64,000 nucleotides of DNA from Nilaparvata lugens (lineage: Eukaryota; Arthropoda; Insecta; Hemiptera; Delphacidae). A program made the position numbers and the translations under genes. The notes below the pieces were generated by a model that did no database searches, was not told the origin of the DNA, and saw only the letters and a list, made by a program, of their open reading frames with translations. How positions within the stretch are numbered: position 1 is the stretch's first letter; each line of letters begins with the position of its first letter. Of this stretch, positions 33,170 through 45,349 are shown piece by piece. The stretch is from positions 6,299,171 to 6,363,170 of the forward strand of contig NC_052505.1 of assembly GCF_014356525.2 (NCBI RefSeq). The letters are read 5' to 3'.

Positions 33170-36100
33170 ATTATATGCGTATATATAGTAAATTTCCATA
33201 GCATATCTCGGAATGTTAAAGTAATACTTGATAGTTGAAAAAGTGAATTGTTGAGCATTACCAACAATGCAAGGACACTCTCAAGAGGTTTTTTCTTTAC
33301 AAAAGAGGCTTTTTCTCATAATTGAAGTGTACACACTGCATAGGAATTGTTGTATGTGTGCGAGAAAAGGAAAGGAATATTTTGAAAGAGAATGATGAGG
33401 AAGGGAAGGAACAGAGAAAAATAAGAGAAGTAAGTTAGTTGGTGGCTGGTGCAGAGATGGGGATTATCGATGGAGCTCGAAGACCACCTTTGGCTCGAGC
33501 GCACTGCACGAATATAACTATATTGTAATGTAGATACAAATTCAAGAGTATTCCTGTGCTGGCAGTATGGCAATGAAACTGTGCTGATCGTAGGCGTCTT
33601 TATTGTGATTTAAGTCCTTGGATCTGTTTCTTCTATTAAAGGTTAATAACCGCTGGAACCATCTCCCCTCTAGCTCACTCTTTGAAATTGAGAAGCATCA
33701 CTGGATTTGAAAATGCAAATTAGGAAATTCTTCTAAAAGTCACAGTGTGGATGACTGGGAAACTTTTCAGCTTGCAATGAGAATAAGTGATTTATTGTAG
33801 CCAAAACGTATTGCTGTTTGAAAAATTATGAGTGAACTGATTTTTCGATAAGAAATAAAAGATGAGGATCTTCCTAAATAATCACAAGCAATGTACCAAA
33901 TAAACAATGTATTCTAAGTACATTGCTCCTAATTGATACTAATGATACTACCTCATGAAGATTACAGATTATGTAACGAATATAAATGGTAATAATGCAT
34001 TCTCTATTTATGAATAGATAACTAGTTTGAATGAAGAATATGAGATTTCCTACTTTGACATCATTCCCTTGTAATCTGAATTTCAAATTCCACCTCTTCC
34101 AACTCTAATTTTCTCTAAATCAGTCATTCAAATGAATTATAGAATAAATAATTGAAAAAAATTGTTTAATCCCTGCAATAAAAATTTTACAGAAAAATAG
34201 TTATTACTACATAATAAATGACACGAAAAATGATATGGAAATACACCTACTTCACTATGGCAAACCATGTAATGGAGTTTGTGTTGGTTGAAACTTATCA
34301 GTAGTGGTGTGTATTGTGAGTGAGTATTATGTTTGTTTATATTTGATAAATGTACAAAATGTATTTGAAAATGTACAATATTGACTCGGATTTTATAGGG
34401 GATATTCTTGTTCATTTTCTTCTTGTATTACCAAGTGCAATTATTCTCATCGAATACACTATTATCCAAGTATTCAGTTACAGCATGTTTTACAATCCGT
34501 TGCATTAGTTGTGTGATATTTGATACTTGTGATTCCTGGTTCTATCTTGAGCGTCAATAGTCTGCACAAATGAATTCCTCTGACATCCATGAAAGTGAAT
34601 GTTTCTAATGTCATGTTATTTCAAACAGTCTCCTGGGATATGCTATCAATATCCTCCTCTGTTTTTCTCCAAGTGTTGGAATAATTTGCAATAATCTGTT
34701 TTGAAACTTTGCCAAACTCTATAACACAAAGATCTTCCACGGATGTGTTGTAAACTTGGTAATGGAGGTATAAACTAACGTTATTGGTTCCTCCCCTATG
34801 CTTATGCATACACTTCAACATACATTTGGTTATGGTAATGGATTCATTTGAGATTTTTGTAACTATATTGAAGCATTTTCATGCTAATTGTATACTTCGT
34901 GCAACAACGAAATAGTATAATTCTCATGCAGTGCGTATCAATAAAATGTCAGAATTATTATAGTTTTGCCAGACTACTTTGTTGTTGGGAGCTGGAGATC
35001 TTTGTTGTATGGAGAATGGGATTTCCAGGGAACTTGTAGTTGAATAGTACTACAGTACTAATGTTTTGTACCATATTCTGTCCTGCTCACAATTCTCAAG
35101 TTATAGAAGCAGAAGCTTCCCCCTATGCATAAGACATGTATCTCAGAATGGTTTGCAAAGTAGCAATTAAAAAGCAATATTAAACCTTGTGATCCTCACT
35201 CTACGGTAGTTCTTTCTTTGAGACAAAATTCATGAGGGAAATTTCCAGGGGGATTTGCATGTGATACTAGTCACATTGCAATACTCTTTTGATTCGGGGC
35301 TAAACTCTTACTCCGACTGATGAATTGATACTATACATCCTAGACCGAAACTAAAAGCATAGACTAAGTAAACGGGTTAGATCTGTAAATAGTTAATCTA
35401 GCAATCTATTTAATATGTTAGATCTGTGCTAATAGATAGAGTTGCTAGATTGCCACAAGAATATTAAATTACCACGTGAGTGTTCGTGCAACAGTAATTT
35501 GGTATGATACTGATCCGAATTCTGTAATTATACAGTAATATTGAATTGCCAGTCTGACACTATACTGCCTTCTCGATCTTCTAAGTGCATGCATATTCGT
35601 TGTCGCTTCCAACAGTGTTATGTCTCAAACTGTCACTTTCTAATTGCTGTGAAAGTTTTCACCAAATATTTTTCAATTCTGCTGTCAAGAATATACAATA
35701 ACTATAATTATATAGAAGCTATCTATGTTCGTGAAGATAGATTGTGTGTAGATTACACGTAGAGCTGGTAGTGGGCTGCAAGTATGAATACGGTACAATG
35801 CAGTTCAGTTTAAATACTAACATATATTGCTATTCAAATTCTCATGCTCATCTGAATTATTCAGTGGTTCTTGCAAGTAGGGAATGAATTAGAATTTTTT
35901 GCACTTACAAACAAGAAATAACAAATGATAAGACCATAGAAATTATTTGTTGTGTATTTATTTGAGCACTGTTCAATTGATTGCAAATTGAAATAGTATT
36001 CTTATCCTGAAAACATACAGCCAACTAAGTGGAATAAATCGTTATTTCTCCTTCACAGTAGATCGGTTCAATATTACTTCAAATAATAATTATTAACAAA

Positions 36101-36526
36101 TTACGGACGTAGCATTCTCATTTAAGTTGATTACTGTATCGGTTCAGTGGGCACCAATTATTAGTATTTTATTATTCACTCAGTTGTATTGAATCATTCA
36201 AGGAATTCACTATATTTTGATTGATTGATCTGTATTTCCCCATTATTGAAAAAACAAATCAGAAACTATCGTCATTTCTTATCATATATTCTGTAATATA
36301 TTATCTAGACTTCTTCTACTGTATTATATTGCAGTCAGCTCTACCTCAGTGACAAATACACTTTCCTATATTTGAATTATGTGATTTTCTGAGCCTGAGT
36401 GATTCCAGATTTTATATTGAAAGACTCAAACTGCGATTTCAGTAAATGACAATTGCAATACTATATTTATATAAAATAAATGTTTTGCTAGGTTAAAGGT
36501 GCATTTTAGTTTGTGCGTAAATCTCC
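33170..36526. other. AT-rich intronic-type stretch
   Basis: No convincing gene. A weak imperfect hairpin lies at 35386-35452 (AATCTAGCAATCTATTT against AATAGATAGAGTTGCTAGATT). Open frames stay below about 92 codons and have no recognised domain. Confidence 0.5.
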
Positions 36527-36760
36527 GCAGTCGACGACGGCAAGCATTGTTCACATTCATATTGTCCAAACTTCAAGTGTGCTAAAACAGCTTATCAAAT
36601 AACTTTTCATTGTTTATGTTTATTATTCAAGAATAAAAATATTTCTAATAATATCAAGATATTGCCATTTGAAAATATAAAAAAGTATAAACTCAAGATC
36701 CCCCATTTAAACATAATTAAACATCATATTTTAGGTTATTTAGACAAATTGAAATCTACC
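36527..36760 (+). repeat. Family D repeat fragment
   Basis: Collinear with the inner part of the element at 45350-46180 (segment 45672-45898). Shared words: ACTTCAAGTGTGCTAAAACAGC (one change), GTTTATTATTCAAGAAT and TTTTAGGTTATTTAGACAAA. The terminal parts of the element are absent. Confidence 0.8.
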
Positions 36761-39373
36761 CAATCTGAGATCCTCACCCTGTCTTGGTCGGCGACGGCAT
36801 TTACGCATAAACGAAACCCCAGCTTTAACGAGCTTGCTCTCTCTACCTATCGCCTTCAGTGTTCAGTCTGCATTAATTTTTTTGTACAAGGGTGAAATTG
36901 AATAAATAATGATAAATAAACAAATGAATTCTATTTCCTACAGTAAAAATAATTTAGAAAAAGAATGCAGAACCTTTCTGAACAAATTAGTTCATATTAT
37001 CAAGTTGACAGAAGTATATCCCTTAACATACTAAAGACTGATGCAAAGGTCTTCTACAATATGCTTGATTACTATAGTCGGTGGACAGCGATTTTAAGAG
37101 TATCTTATCGACCCAAGTGTTGGAGAGTATCTCTACAGTTATATAGTGAATAGATTAGCCCGAACACTATACACCTCTGTAGAACCTAGAGGTATAATTG
37201 CCATCATTAGAGCCAGCTAGCTTCGATCACAACATGCTAGGAACCGTTATACATAGGCTACGATCCCTCCAAATAATATCCTAGCCTAAAAATCGGATTG
37301 CTTCTGAAACAATCAGTCGTTAGTCCGTCGTGCCGTGGCCTGAGGAGTCGGGATGGAAACCCTCAGTGGCTCCTACCTTCTCACTATGAGACTTTTCATT
37401 TTCACCCTTTTCCACTCCATCACTCTGTCTCTCTCTATCTTCTTTATCATCCCGCGGCTATCTCACTATCTACTTGTGCGCTTCTACCAGCTACTTTCAC
37501 TGATCGGTACATCGGTAAACTACCAACCAGAGTCCCTTCCGATGTCTTTTAATTATTTATCTATCGAACAGCGATTGGGTAGATAGAAACGGAACCGATA
37601 CATCCGGCGTGGTCAAGTACCTCTCACTCCCTCTCTCTCTTTCAATCTTTTCCTCGCTATTTCTTCATCATCCAATGACTTTCTCACTCTCTCTCTCACA
37701 CTCACTGAGACACACACTTGCTGCGGTATGGGTGACCTCATAGAAACCAGCAATAAGACGTAAAGACCTCACACAATGGCTTGACCATGTCTGCCCACGC
37801 TAAACATGCTGTATTTGACTTTCCTATTCACAAAAACAAAACTGTTTAGTTAATCGTTATCATGCTTCAGAGAGTATTTAAAGTAATATTCTATACATTC
37901 TTACATTCTATACTCACTGACTTCAAATCATGTGGAGCTGTGTATTTCTTGATTTGTAAGTTCTTGGAATAGATCTTGAAGCATAGTGGGTTTTTGGAAT
38001 ACATCTTGAAGCATAGTAGGCTTATTGAAGTTGATGGTTCAAATTGAATGGTTGCTTCTTTGTGAATACTTTTTGGAGTTGGAGTTGTTATCTTCCAGTC
38101 TTTACTTTTCATCACAATCATTATAAATTAGGATATACTGAAATGTAGTCTCCGTTGAAGAGATGGATTTGGAATTGAACACTATTATTACAATACTGAG
38201 TCTTCCATTTCTTCTGCTTATATACGATTCAATATTTTTGGTTTCCTCAAGCTTTGCACTTCTCCTGTTAACGTCAACTCTCTTATTCGAAATATCCAAG
38301 TGCTCTGTACCCTAGCAAGAGAGTGTAAATGTATTGATAAGTTTGAGAATCGCCTCAGCTTATCGATCTACACAAATAATTATCATAGCTGCTCTCCTTC
38401 TGAAAGCTACAATAGAGATTCAGTCAGTGTCGTAAGTTATAATAGCAGATAATTGGCATATTTTTTCCATTCAGCCCACTTCTACTTGTGGCTGTTGCAG
38501 CTCCAGACTTATCAGATTGACCTTTCGGCTCGCTCAGTGGAGGGATATTTACTGCCATCCGAATTTGCCACTTTTCCAATCGTCTTCGAGTTCAATATTT
38601 TCACTTTTGAGATGACAACCGATTCGTCGAGTTGAACGCGACTTATCAAGTTGACGCGCCTTCCTAAAGTTGAAAAAAAAATTCGAAATGTCCTTTCCTG
38701 AATGTCCGACCCACTTTTTCGGCAGTAGAAAGGAAGGACACTTGTTGCATAACATGCGCGCAACACTCTGAGCTCGCGTATCACGGTCGTGTTTCCAGCC
38801 AACTCCGTTCCTCCATCGTATTCATATCACAGGATCATCAGTGGCCAATCTTATGAATTGACGGAAAAATATGTTACAAAGTTTTAACAGACTCAGCGGA
38901 TGTTGTTTTCAAATGTTAAGCAGCAATATAATCTTGACGTGTAATAATATTTCCCCACTTGATTTACGGTAAATGTGACTACATGAATGGGTAATGGAAT
39001 GCTCCTTTATGAATATTTCTCACTGTTTGAATAATTTAAAAACAACAGTCAAGTTTCATTTCATATAAATTCCATACACGATACCTTATTGAATATAATA
39101 TATTGTAATATTGTTTATTGATTCCATTATCACGTATTTGATTCATTTACCTTTTTGCTTATGCCGTATCCAACAACCTCTAGAATCACATCAGTTCAAC
39201 ACCTTCACATCTCACACCTGTCAGATCATACCTCAACATTCATAACAGTTGTTTGTTCACCCCCAACCTATAACGTGATTATTTCTCCATTCAAGTGAGA
39301 GTTCATAGAGACAATTATTTACATCACTTTATAAATGAAGCACACACAAAAACTTTTTAAGATTAGCTGAGGT
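36761..39373. other. Intronic-type stretch with CT-rich and mixed patches
   Basis: A CT-rich patch covers 37395-37710 (TCTCTCTATCT, CTCACTCCCTCTCTCTC). A GC-raised patch at 38500-38810 has overlapping frames of 60 to 96 codons on both strands without domains; it may be a conserved element. Two near-identical 25-base direct repeats near 37970 and 38000 share TTTTTGGAATA and ATCTTGAAGCATAGT. Confidence 0.45.
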
Positions 39374-39508
39374 TCTTTTTTACTTTCCTTGCCCTATTAC
39401 CGTAGGTAAGGGGAGTATTGCTTTCCGAAAAAAATTAAGATACCCAATTTCCAAATTTCTATACGTTTCAAGGTCCCCTGAGTCCAAAAAAGTGGTTTTT
39501 GGGTATTG

Positions 39509-39578
<70 letters not shown>

Positions 39579-40268
39579 TGTGTGTGTATGAGTGTATGTG
39601 CGTCTGTGTACACGATATCTCATCTCCCAATTAACGGAATGACTTGAAACTTGGAACTTAAGGTCCTTACACTATAAGGATCCGACACGAACGATTTCGA
39701 TCAAATGCGATTCAAGATGGCGGCTAAAATGGCGGAAATTTTGTCAAAAACAGTGTTTTTCGCGATTTTCTCGAAAACGGCTCCAACGATTTTGATTAAA
39801 GTTATACCTAGAATATTCATCGATAAGCTCTATCAACTGCCACAAGTCCCATATCTGTAAAAATTTCAGGAGCTCTGTCCCATCAATGCAAAGTTTGATT
39901 TTAGATTCCCAATTACCAGGCTTCAGTTCAGATACAATTCAAACAAAAAATTCCAAGTGGAAAAGATTGGGCATGAAAATCTCTACAATTAATGTTCAGT
40001 AACATTTTCTCCTAAAATTGAAAATAAGCTCGAAATTCGAGGAAATGTTATTATTTCAATTGCTAACTGTTGGCAACTGTTGATTCTATTAAATCTTCAC
40101 TATGAAGAGATAGCAGACTTCGTGTGTCTCCAGCGTTATTGTCCTGTCACCAGCTGGCTTGGATCTTTGAATATAGTAGACTTGAGATGTGCGTGAACAC
40201 TAGCGTCAGGTGATAAATTTTTCATAACGGCAAGGAAAGTTGTGTGAGTGCGCCACACCAGATTTTTT
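39374..40268 (+). mobile_element. Interspersed repeat family A, copy 2
   Basis: Collinear with copy 1 (19952-21144), without the MITE insertions. The (GT)n tract is long (39512-39587, interrupted once), and the AAGATGGCGGC motif is retained at about 39714. The 3' end, CACACCAGATTTTTT, is duplicated on either side of a family B insertion, so the terminal copy lies at 40488-40502. Confidence 0.85.
39512..39587 (+). repeat. (GT)n microsatellite inside family A
   Basis: About 30 uninterrupted GT units, a GG interruption near 39571, then eight more. It explains the His-Thr repeat frames on the minus strand. Confidence 0.97.
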
Positions 40269-40487
40269 TTCACTGCTCACCAAAAATATATTCTCAGCGC
40301 CCTTAGCTCTTTGGTTCTCTCAAATTTTCAAGTGACTAGTGAATCCAATTGTTCAATCTCCTAAGAGGCTCTTATTGCCTCAACTCCGCCCACATCACTA
40401 TTATTATTGTAAAGTGTAAATCAAAAGGCATTTATCTATATATCTGTTTACCTAGAAACAAATAACACAAACTACAAATTATATTGT
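40269..40487 (+). mobile_element. Family B insertion with 15-bp target duplication
   Basis: CACACCAGATTTTTT at 40254-40268 (end of family A) is repeated at 40488-40502. The 219 bases between match 32561-32792. A 15-base duplication fits target-primed retroposition better than most DNA transposons, yet there is no poly-A end and no pol III promoter that I can see. Confidence 0.85.
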
Positions 40488-40599
40488 CACACCAGATTTT
40501 TTAATTAAATTTTCAAGTATAAATGATTGAATCAATAAATTCATTATGTTCTAGTTGAACCACAGCTATCTATAAATGTTTCTTAAATAATGAGAGCGA

Positions 40600-40935
40600 G
40601 TGATGACGTTTACTAAGTGTGAATTTCCCTGTAAAAGTGTACATTTTGCTAAGCTCTTGTGGCGCCTGCAGAATCAGCAAGCACTTGCATGCAGCATACC
40701 TGAGTAAGGCGTTCGAGGTCTGCGCATGCGCATATTTAAATAGCAGTGTCTGACTACCCGGTCGTTTCTAGAATATTAATGATATTTATGCTAATGTAAA
40801 CACACGCCAACCACAGAAATGATTTAAATGCGGAACATTTAATTAAATCGGTATTAGCGTTAGAGCGCAGCTACATGCCGAAGGCTCGTATTTTAGATGT
40901 GGGTTATTAATTCATGATTTTGACGACAGAGTCGC
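40600..40935. promoter_or_regulatory. GC-raised intronic island, candidate enhancer
   Basis: Contains an NRF-1-type TGCGCATGCGCA at 40721-40732, ATTTATGCTAAT (octamer-like) near 40785, ACATTTAATTAAATC near 40838 and CpG words around 40860-40945. The dense ordered motifs stand out from the AT-rich surroundings and fit a conserved regulatory element of a developmental gene. Function is inferred. Confidence 0.4.
40721..40732. promoter_or_regulatory. NRF-1/Ewg-type site TGCGCATGCGCA
   Basis: Exact palindromic dodecamer. The same dodecamer occurs once more at 62649-62660. Confidence 0.4.
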
Positions 40936-43900
40936 TGTCGCAAACTAGAAATGGACAAAATAAAATCGGTTTATTAGATTTTATGTTTCTTGCCTACAGA
41001 ATTTACTATTTGATTTTCCATTTATGGTGTAACAACAGTGAAATTTCAAATGAATATTCAGTGCTATGCATGTTTTTAGTGTTGTGACCCGATTGAACCT
41101 ACTTAATCCAATTGAAAATTTACATTCTACGAAAAGAGAGTGAATTTTTCTCATTTTTTTTGAAACCAAACTGGACAGTGTTGAAACATAGACGGTTGTT
41201 GACCTAAGTTAATAAAAACAGTAAATTGAATTTACATTAAAAAATCCATTACATTAACCTATAATAATAAATATTATATTATCCTTATAAAATAATAATA
41301 AATAAATAAATATATTAGTCATAAGTTTATCTTAACCTCAGTGGCGTAACTTACACCCCCGCTAAATCCATGGTGCGGGGGTGGCCGGGAGAGCATGCGG
41401 ATTGATATAAAGTTATAATTGACTCGGGCCCAGACTGATAATCAAATTAAACGATATTATTTTGAAAATATTATCACCCCGTGCCCAGTCTGACAATATC
41501 ATCAGAAAAAATGAGCAACTATTTAGACATTTAAGCAACAATTAGAATAAATTGAAAATCGTATGCATCATCAAACATTGGATGGAGTTATGATAGCCAA
41601 GCATGATAATGATGCAAATATTGCAAGGAAAGAAAATAATTATTGTAGTCAGAAATGCCAGAAATATTTGAGACGTCTAGAACCCTCTGTTTCTCTTGCT
41701 TGTTCAATCACTGTTCAAACAAATATCATGAATTCGATCACCAGAGACAATTAACATAATTTATCAGGAAACGTTAAGCCACTGTTTATCCTGGAATGCC
41801 TACGATTTCTATAACAACTATACTATTGTGATTCAAAAATGCTGAAAATTTAGTAGCTGATGCTCAAACATTTTTGTCACGGATAATCGCATTAATGATT
41901 TGTCTACTTATACCTTCACCACAGAGAAACAATTAAATAGCATACACGTACGCTATTCTTTCTCTATGCCTTCACTTAGTCAACTACTATACCTAGGATA
42001 ATTTTCTTATCAAAATACTCTATTGGTATTTTGTAGTTACTAAATTCTTGGCAAAATTCAGATGGCAAAATTCTGAAATGGGTGAAAGTATATCAACGGC
42101 CAGTCAGGAAGTCTGATCAGGATAGAAAAATGTTTTGTGGATTTCAGTTTTACACAGAAATATTATTAATTTCTGTTAATAAAAAATAATTTGATACAAA
42201 TTTCCAATACGGAGAAATTTCCAATTCTATAAATGCTTGTTTGGTTCAAGTGGTTTTATATGATAGTTTGTTTCGTAAAATAATTATTTTTGAAGTCTAA
42301 CCTACTCCGATTTTCCAGGCAAAGGTTTAAAATTTCTCAGTAAATGAGTATGCAATCGGTTGTATAAAATATCAAACTAGATTGTTATTCTATTGGACGT
42401 TGGACAACATTATTATATTTTTACAATAATGCTCTTCTGTGTAGGTTGTGTCTCTGTGAATAGTAATAAGTTCTATAATCTTTCTAATATTCAGTCCAAT
42501 TTCTAAAAGTAATGGCATACACTACTGCAGTAATGGACCTTATTTTAAATGTCACGTTCCAACCTTCGTGTTGTGACTATGTTGAACATTGTTCAGAATT
42601 CCTTTGAATAATATAACGATCATCTTGAATTTGTTAGTGTAAAGTAATCAATGGAAAATCCAGCCAACAACTCTAAAAGAAACAGAGTACAATTCAAATG
42701 TGTTTTTATTTGAATTTTTGTCTGGATGACTGCCAGCTCTTTGTACTAGCTGAGCCTGAGACACACTGCCAACAGTGCCAACTTGGTCAATAATTCAGCA
42801 CTGCACTGGTGACATGACATTGAAATACTAGAAGCACACATAGGAAATAAACACAGACTTGCGTTATCTTACCGATAAATTACTGTTCAAATTACCATTC
42901 CAATTATTAAAAACAATTAAAGTCAGATTAACAAGATTAACTTGAATTCAATAACAATCACAGATTAATCTAAGAAGGGTATTTTAATAAGAAGATTATA
43001 TATTATAAGAAGGGGTGATAGATTCATCAATTAATTTCATTCTATTATAGCATAGATAAAGGAGCATAAGGACTATATTTCTTGTCTCTGATTATAGGTA
43101 GTCTTCCCTACTTGGTAATTCCACTGATATAATTTATGAATACTCTTATGCCTTCATTAATACTTTTTATAAGAATAAAGTGATCCACTTGTGTCACTCC
43201 ATGTCAAGCTTGTCTCCTACAAATTTTCCTCTGTCAAGAATTTTCAGTCAAGCGTAGTTTTTCAGAACTCTTTGGCCCTTGATTCAATGTAAACCATTTT
43301 CTAACGAATAGTTAACTAATTATAACTTCTTGATAATATACTCATTAATTGATAAAAACTAACTATACTCAATAATTCCTTGGTCATTTGACACCACAAG
43401 CACTCAAGTATACATTCAAAGAAATAAGATAATTTCACATCCGGATGTAGAATTTCGTGATCTACACTTTGGTAAAACAACTTTAGTCCTATTTCTGTTA
43501 TCAAGACCATTATAACAGGTATTGCAGATGAATTTTGGGAATCTATGCTTGGGTATAAACACTTTACTGTAGTTAGTTTGAAAATGTGAATAGCTCGCTG
43601 TTTGGATGGTATAAAGTATCATTTGGTAAAATGTCTCAAGTCCACATATCTCATTGTTTTTTTTTCATGGACCAAACAACTCAAGTCCACTTAAGTCATA
43701 ATTAAAATCAGTAGTTTTTTTATTTTCTCATTACTTTGTATTCATAAATAAGTGTATTTTGAGCCTACTTTGATAGTTTCAATGTGATAGGATCAAAAAT
43801 ATTCTTGAAAATTATGTTTGAACATACAAGAAAACTTTGGACTCCATTTTCTCAAAACTGCAGTTTGGGACTTGCGTGCTTATGACATGTAACTAAGGAA

Positions 43901-44183
43901 TTGATAAAAAGGATTATTTCTCTTTGCATAATTACACGAAAAATGGACAGTTTATCAAGTAGCCTACTAGGAGAAATATCCTGAGAGAAATATATTGAAC
44001 ATTGTTGAATACAGTACTATGTATTGAAGCTCTTATCCAGCATAACTGTAGAAGAGTGGAGACTGATGAGAAAGAATCAATTCCATTAGTTAATTAATAA
44101 TACACGTTATCAATAGTTAAGGGCATTCACTTGACACCTAATGTTAGCGAGAAAATAATTTTGTTATTTTTGTTTGTGAACAG
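40936..44183. other. AT-rich intronic-type stretch before the coding exon
   Basis: A GC-rich patch at 41338-41400 begins CAGTGGCGTAACTTACACCC, a start I associate with some MITEs, but no partner end is clear. GCCCAGWCTGAYAATATC-like words recur near 41428 and 41485. No genes seen. Confidence 0.45.
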
Positions 44184-44351
44184 GTGTGCCTGTCGGTTAG
44201 TTGGGAGACAGACAGCGAGCGCAGTACAGCCGAACAAGCAGGGAGTGTCCTGCTTGCCGTATGATGTAAGCAACAGTCTGTACCGGACAGAGACAGTGTG
44301 CAAGTGAGTGACAGAGACAGTGCTAACAGTTAGATTTGTTGCAAAAGAGTG
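44184..44351 (+). other. 5' UTR part of the coding exon
   Basis: Begins after the acceptor TGTGAACAG, which follows a T-rich tract. It is richer in GC than the intron (GACAGCGAGCGCAGTACAGC) and ends with a good start context, GAGTGATGG. It holds a two-codon upstream frame at 44261-44269. Confidence 0.55.
44261..44269 (+). promoter_or_regulatory. Minimal upstream ORF, Met-Met-stop
   Basis: ATGATGTAA lies 82 bases before the main start. It is the only upstream ATG pair I see in this exon part, with a purine-poor context (CCGTATGATG). Minimal uORFs of this kind can lower translation of the main frame; the effect here is inferred. Confidence 0.4.
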
Positions 44352-44749
44352 ATGGAGATGGAGATGGAGCAGCAGCAGCAGTCGCCGCCCCAGGACGAGG
44401 TGCCGCCTTCCATGACTCCACCGCCTCCGGCGGCAGCCGAGATCGAAATGCAATCCCCCAAGGACGAACCTCCCGCCTCTCCCGTGATGCTGGCTACAAT
44501 GACGCCGGTCAGCGTCACCGACTACCAGGACCCCGATGATTCCAAGACGGTGATCTACGTGCCAGGGGGCCCGGGCGACCCCTTGGCGGGGGGACAGCTC
44601 TACCAGGAGAATCTCGATACCGGCAACGTCTCAGTGCTGGTACAGCCGTCCTCCCTCGGACAGACCGCCACCTACCAGGGCCCCCCGGGCACCACAGTGC
44701 TCGTACTCTCCGAGCTCGTCGATGACATGTCATCTGTTCTCGGATTAAG
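44352..44749 (+). CDS. grh: Grainyhead-like transcription factor, N-terminal coding exon (partial)
   Basis: Encodes 132 residues plus two bases of a codon, ending at the donor AAG|GTAAGA. The frame would stop just inside the intron, so splicing is required. I chose the ATG at 44352 because it has G at -3 and +4; a GTG one codon earlier is not a plausible eukaryotic start. The order is acidic MEMEMEQQQQ (1-10), a Pro/Ala-rich acidic stretch (11-46), then an ordered segment with SKTVIY at 64-69, VSVLVQ at 93-98 and TTVLVLSELVDDMSSVLGL at 114-132. From memory, Drosophila Grainyhead has a similar SKTVIY followed by a V-rich VVVQ segment in its N-terminal half. Other Q/P-rich regulators remain possible. 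The DNA-binding and dimerisation exons must lie beyond the window. GC content is far above the flanks, as usual for coding sequence here. Confidence 0.6.
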
Positions 44750-45349
44750 GTAAGACAGCCTTTACAATTATTACTCAGATCAACAGAATTACGTAAATAC
44801 AATTTCTAAAATTGTGACAGCAACATCCTCACATTGATTAAACTCCAGCAAACTAACTAATGGACCTCAAAATACCTGCTACAGATACGTCACCCTCCTT
44901 CGAAAAGTTTTTTCATCCTCATTCATAAAGTTTTCATTTGAAAGGTTTGGAATTTTAATCTATATTCTAAGAGTGAGAGTAATTCGGGTCTTGTTAAGAT
45001 TTTCTTAATTAGCAACAGTGAAACTTGGATAATTCGAAGTGGTGGGATTCTTCGATTCTTAATTGATTGTTTATCACAAAGAACAATGTATTGCCAATGT
45101 TTTGCAAATTTATTGCCAGGAGGGCGGATCAAACTTGTTGCAATTTGATCTTATTGTTAGACTTCGGATTAAACAAGTTGGAAAGTTGAATAATTGTTTT
45201 TTAAAGGAAATCATCCAGTAGCAAGGAAAGAATCCATTTACGTGATATGGTGACAACAAATCATTCTGATCCAAAATCCTTGCATATAAATCATGAAGCC
45301 AATGCACTGAAAAAAGACAATTTTTTTTATGTTATACATTTTTGCTGTA
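44750..45349 (+). other. Start of the candidate second intron
   Basis: Begins with the donor GTAAGA. It is then AT-rich without repeats up to the TIR element at 45350. The intron continues to at least 64000 with no recognised downstream exon. Confidence 0.5.

Larger units (their letters stand above)
27414..44183 (+). other. Candidate intron 1 of the grh-like gene
   Basis: Bounded by GTGAGTG at 27414 and by TTTTTGTTTGTGAACAG ending at 44183. It holds only repeats, tandem duplications and a few GC-raised islands, as expected of a long regulatory intron. The splice pairing is inferred from site quality and strand. Confidence 0.35.

Noticed and set aside
39380..39630. His-Thr repeat proteins on the minus strand
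   Set aside because: Pure by-product of the (GT)n microsatellite in family A.
41338..41520. Possible MITE starting CAGTGGCGTAAC
   Set aside because: I could not find a matching inverted end or target duplication.
44515..44802. 95-codon minus-strand frame opposite the coding exon
   Set aside because: Shadow of the GC-rich exon; Arg/Gly/Pro composition is typical of an antisense frame and it runs across the splice donor.
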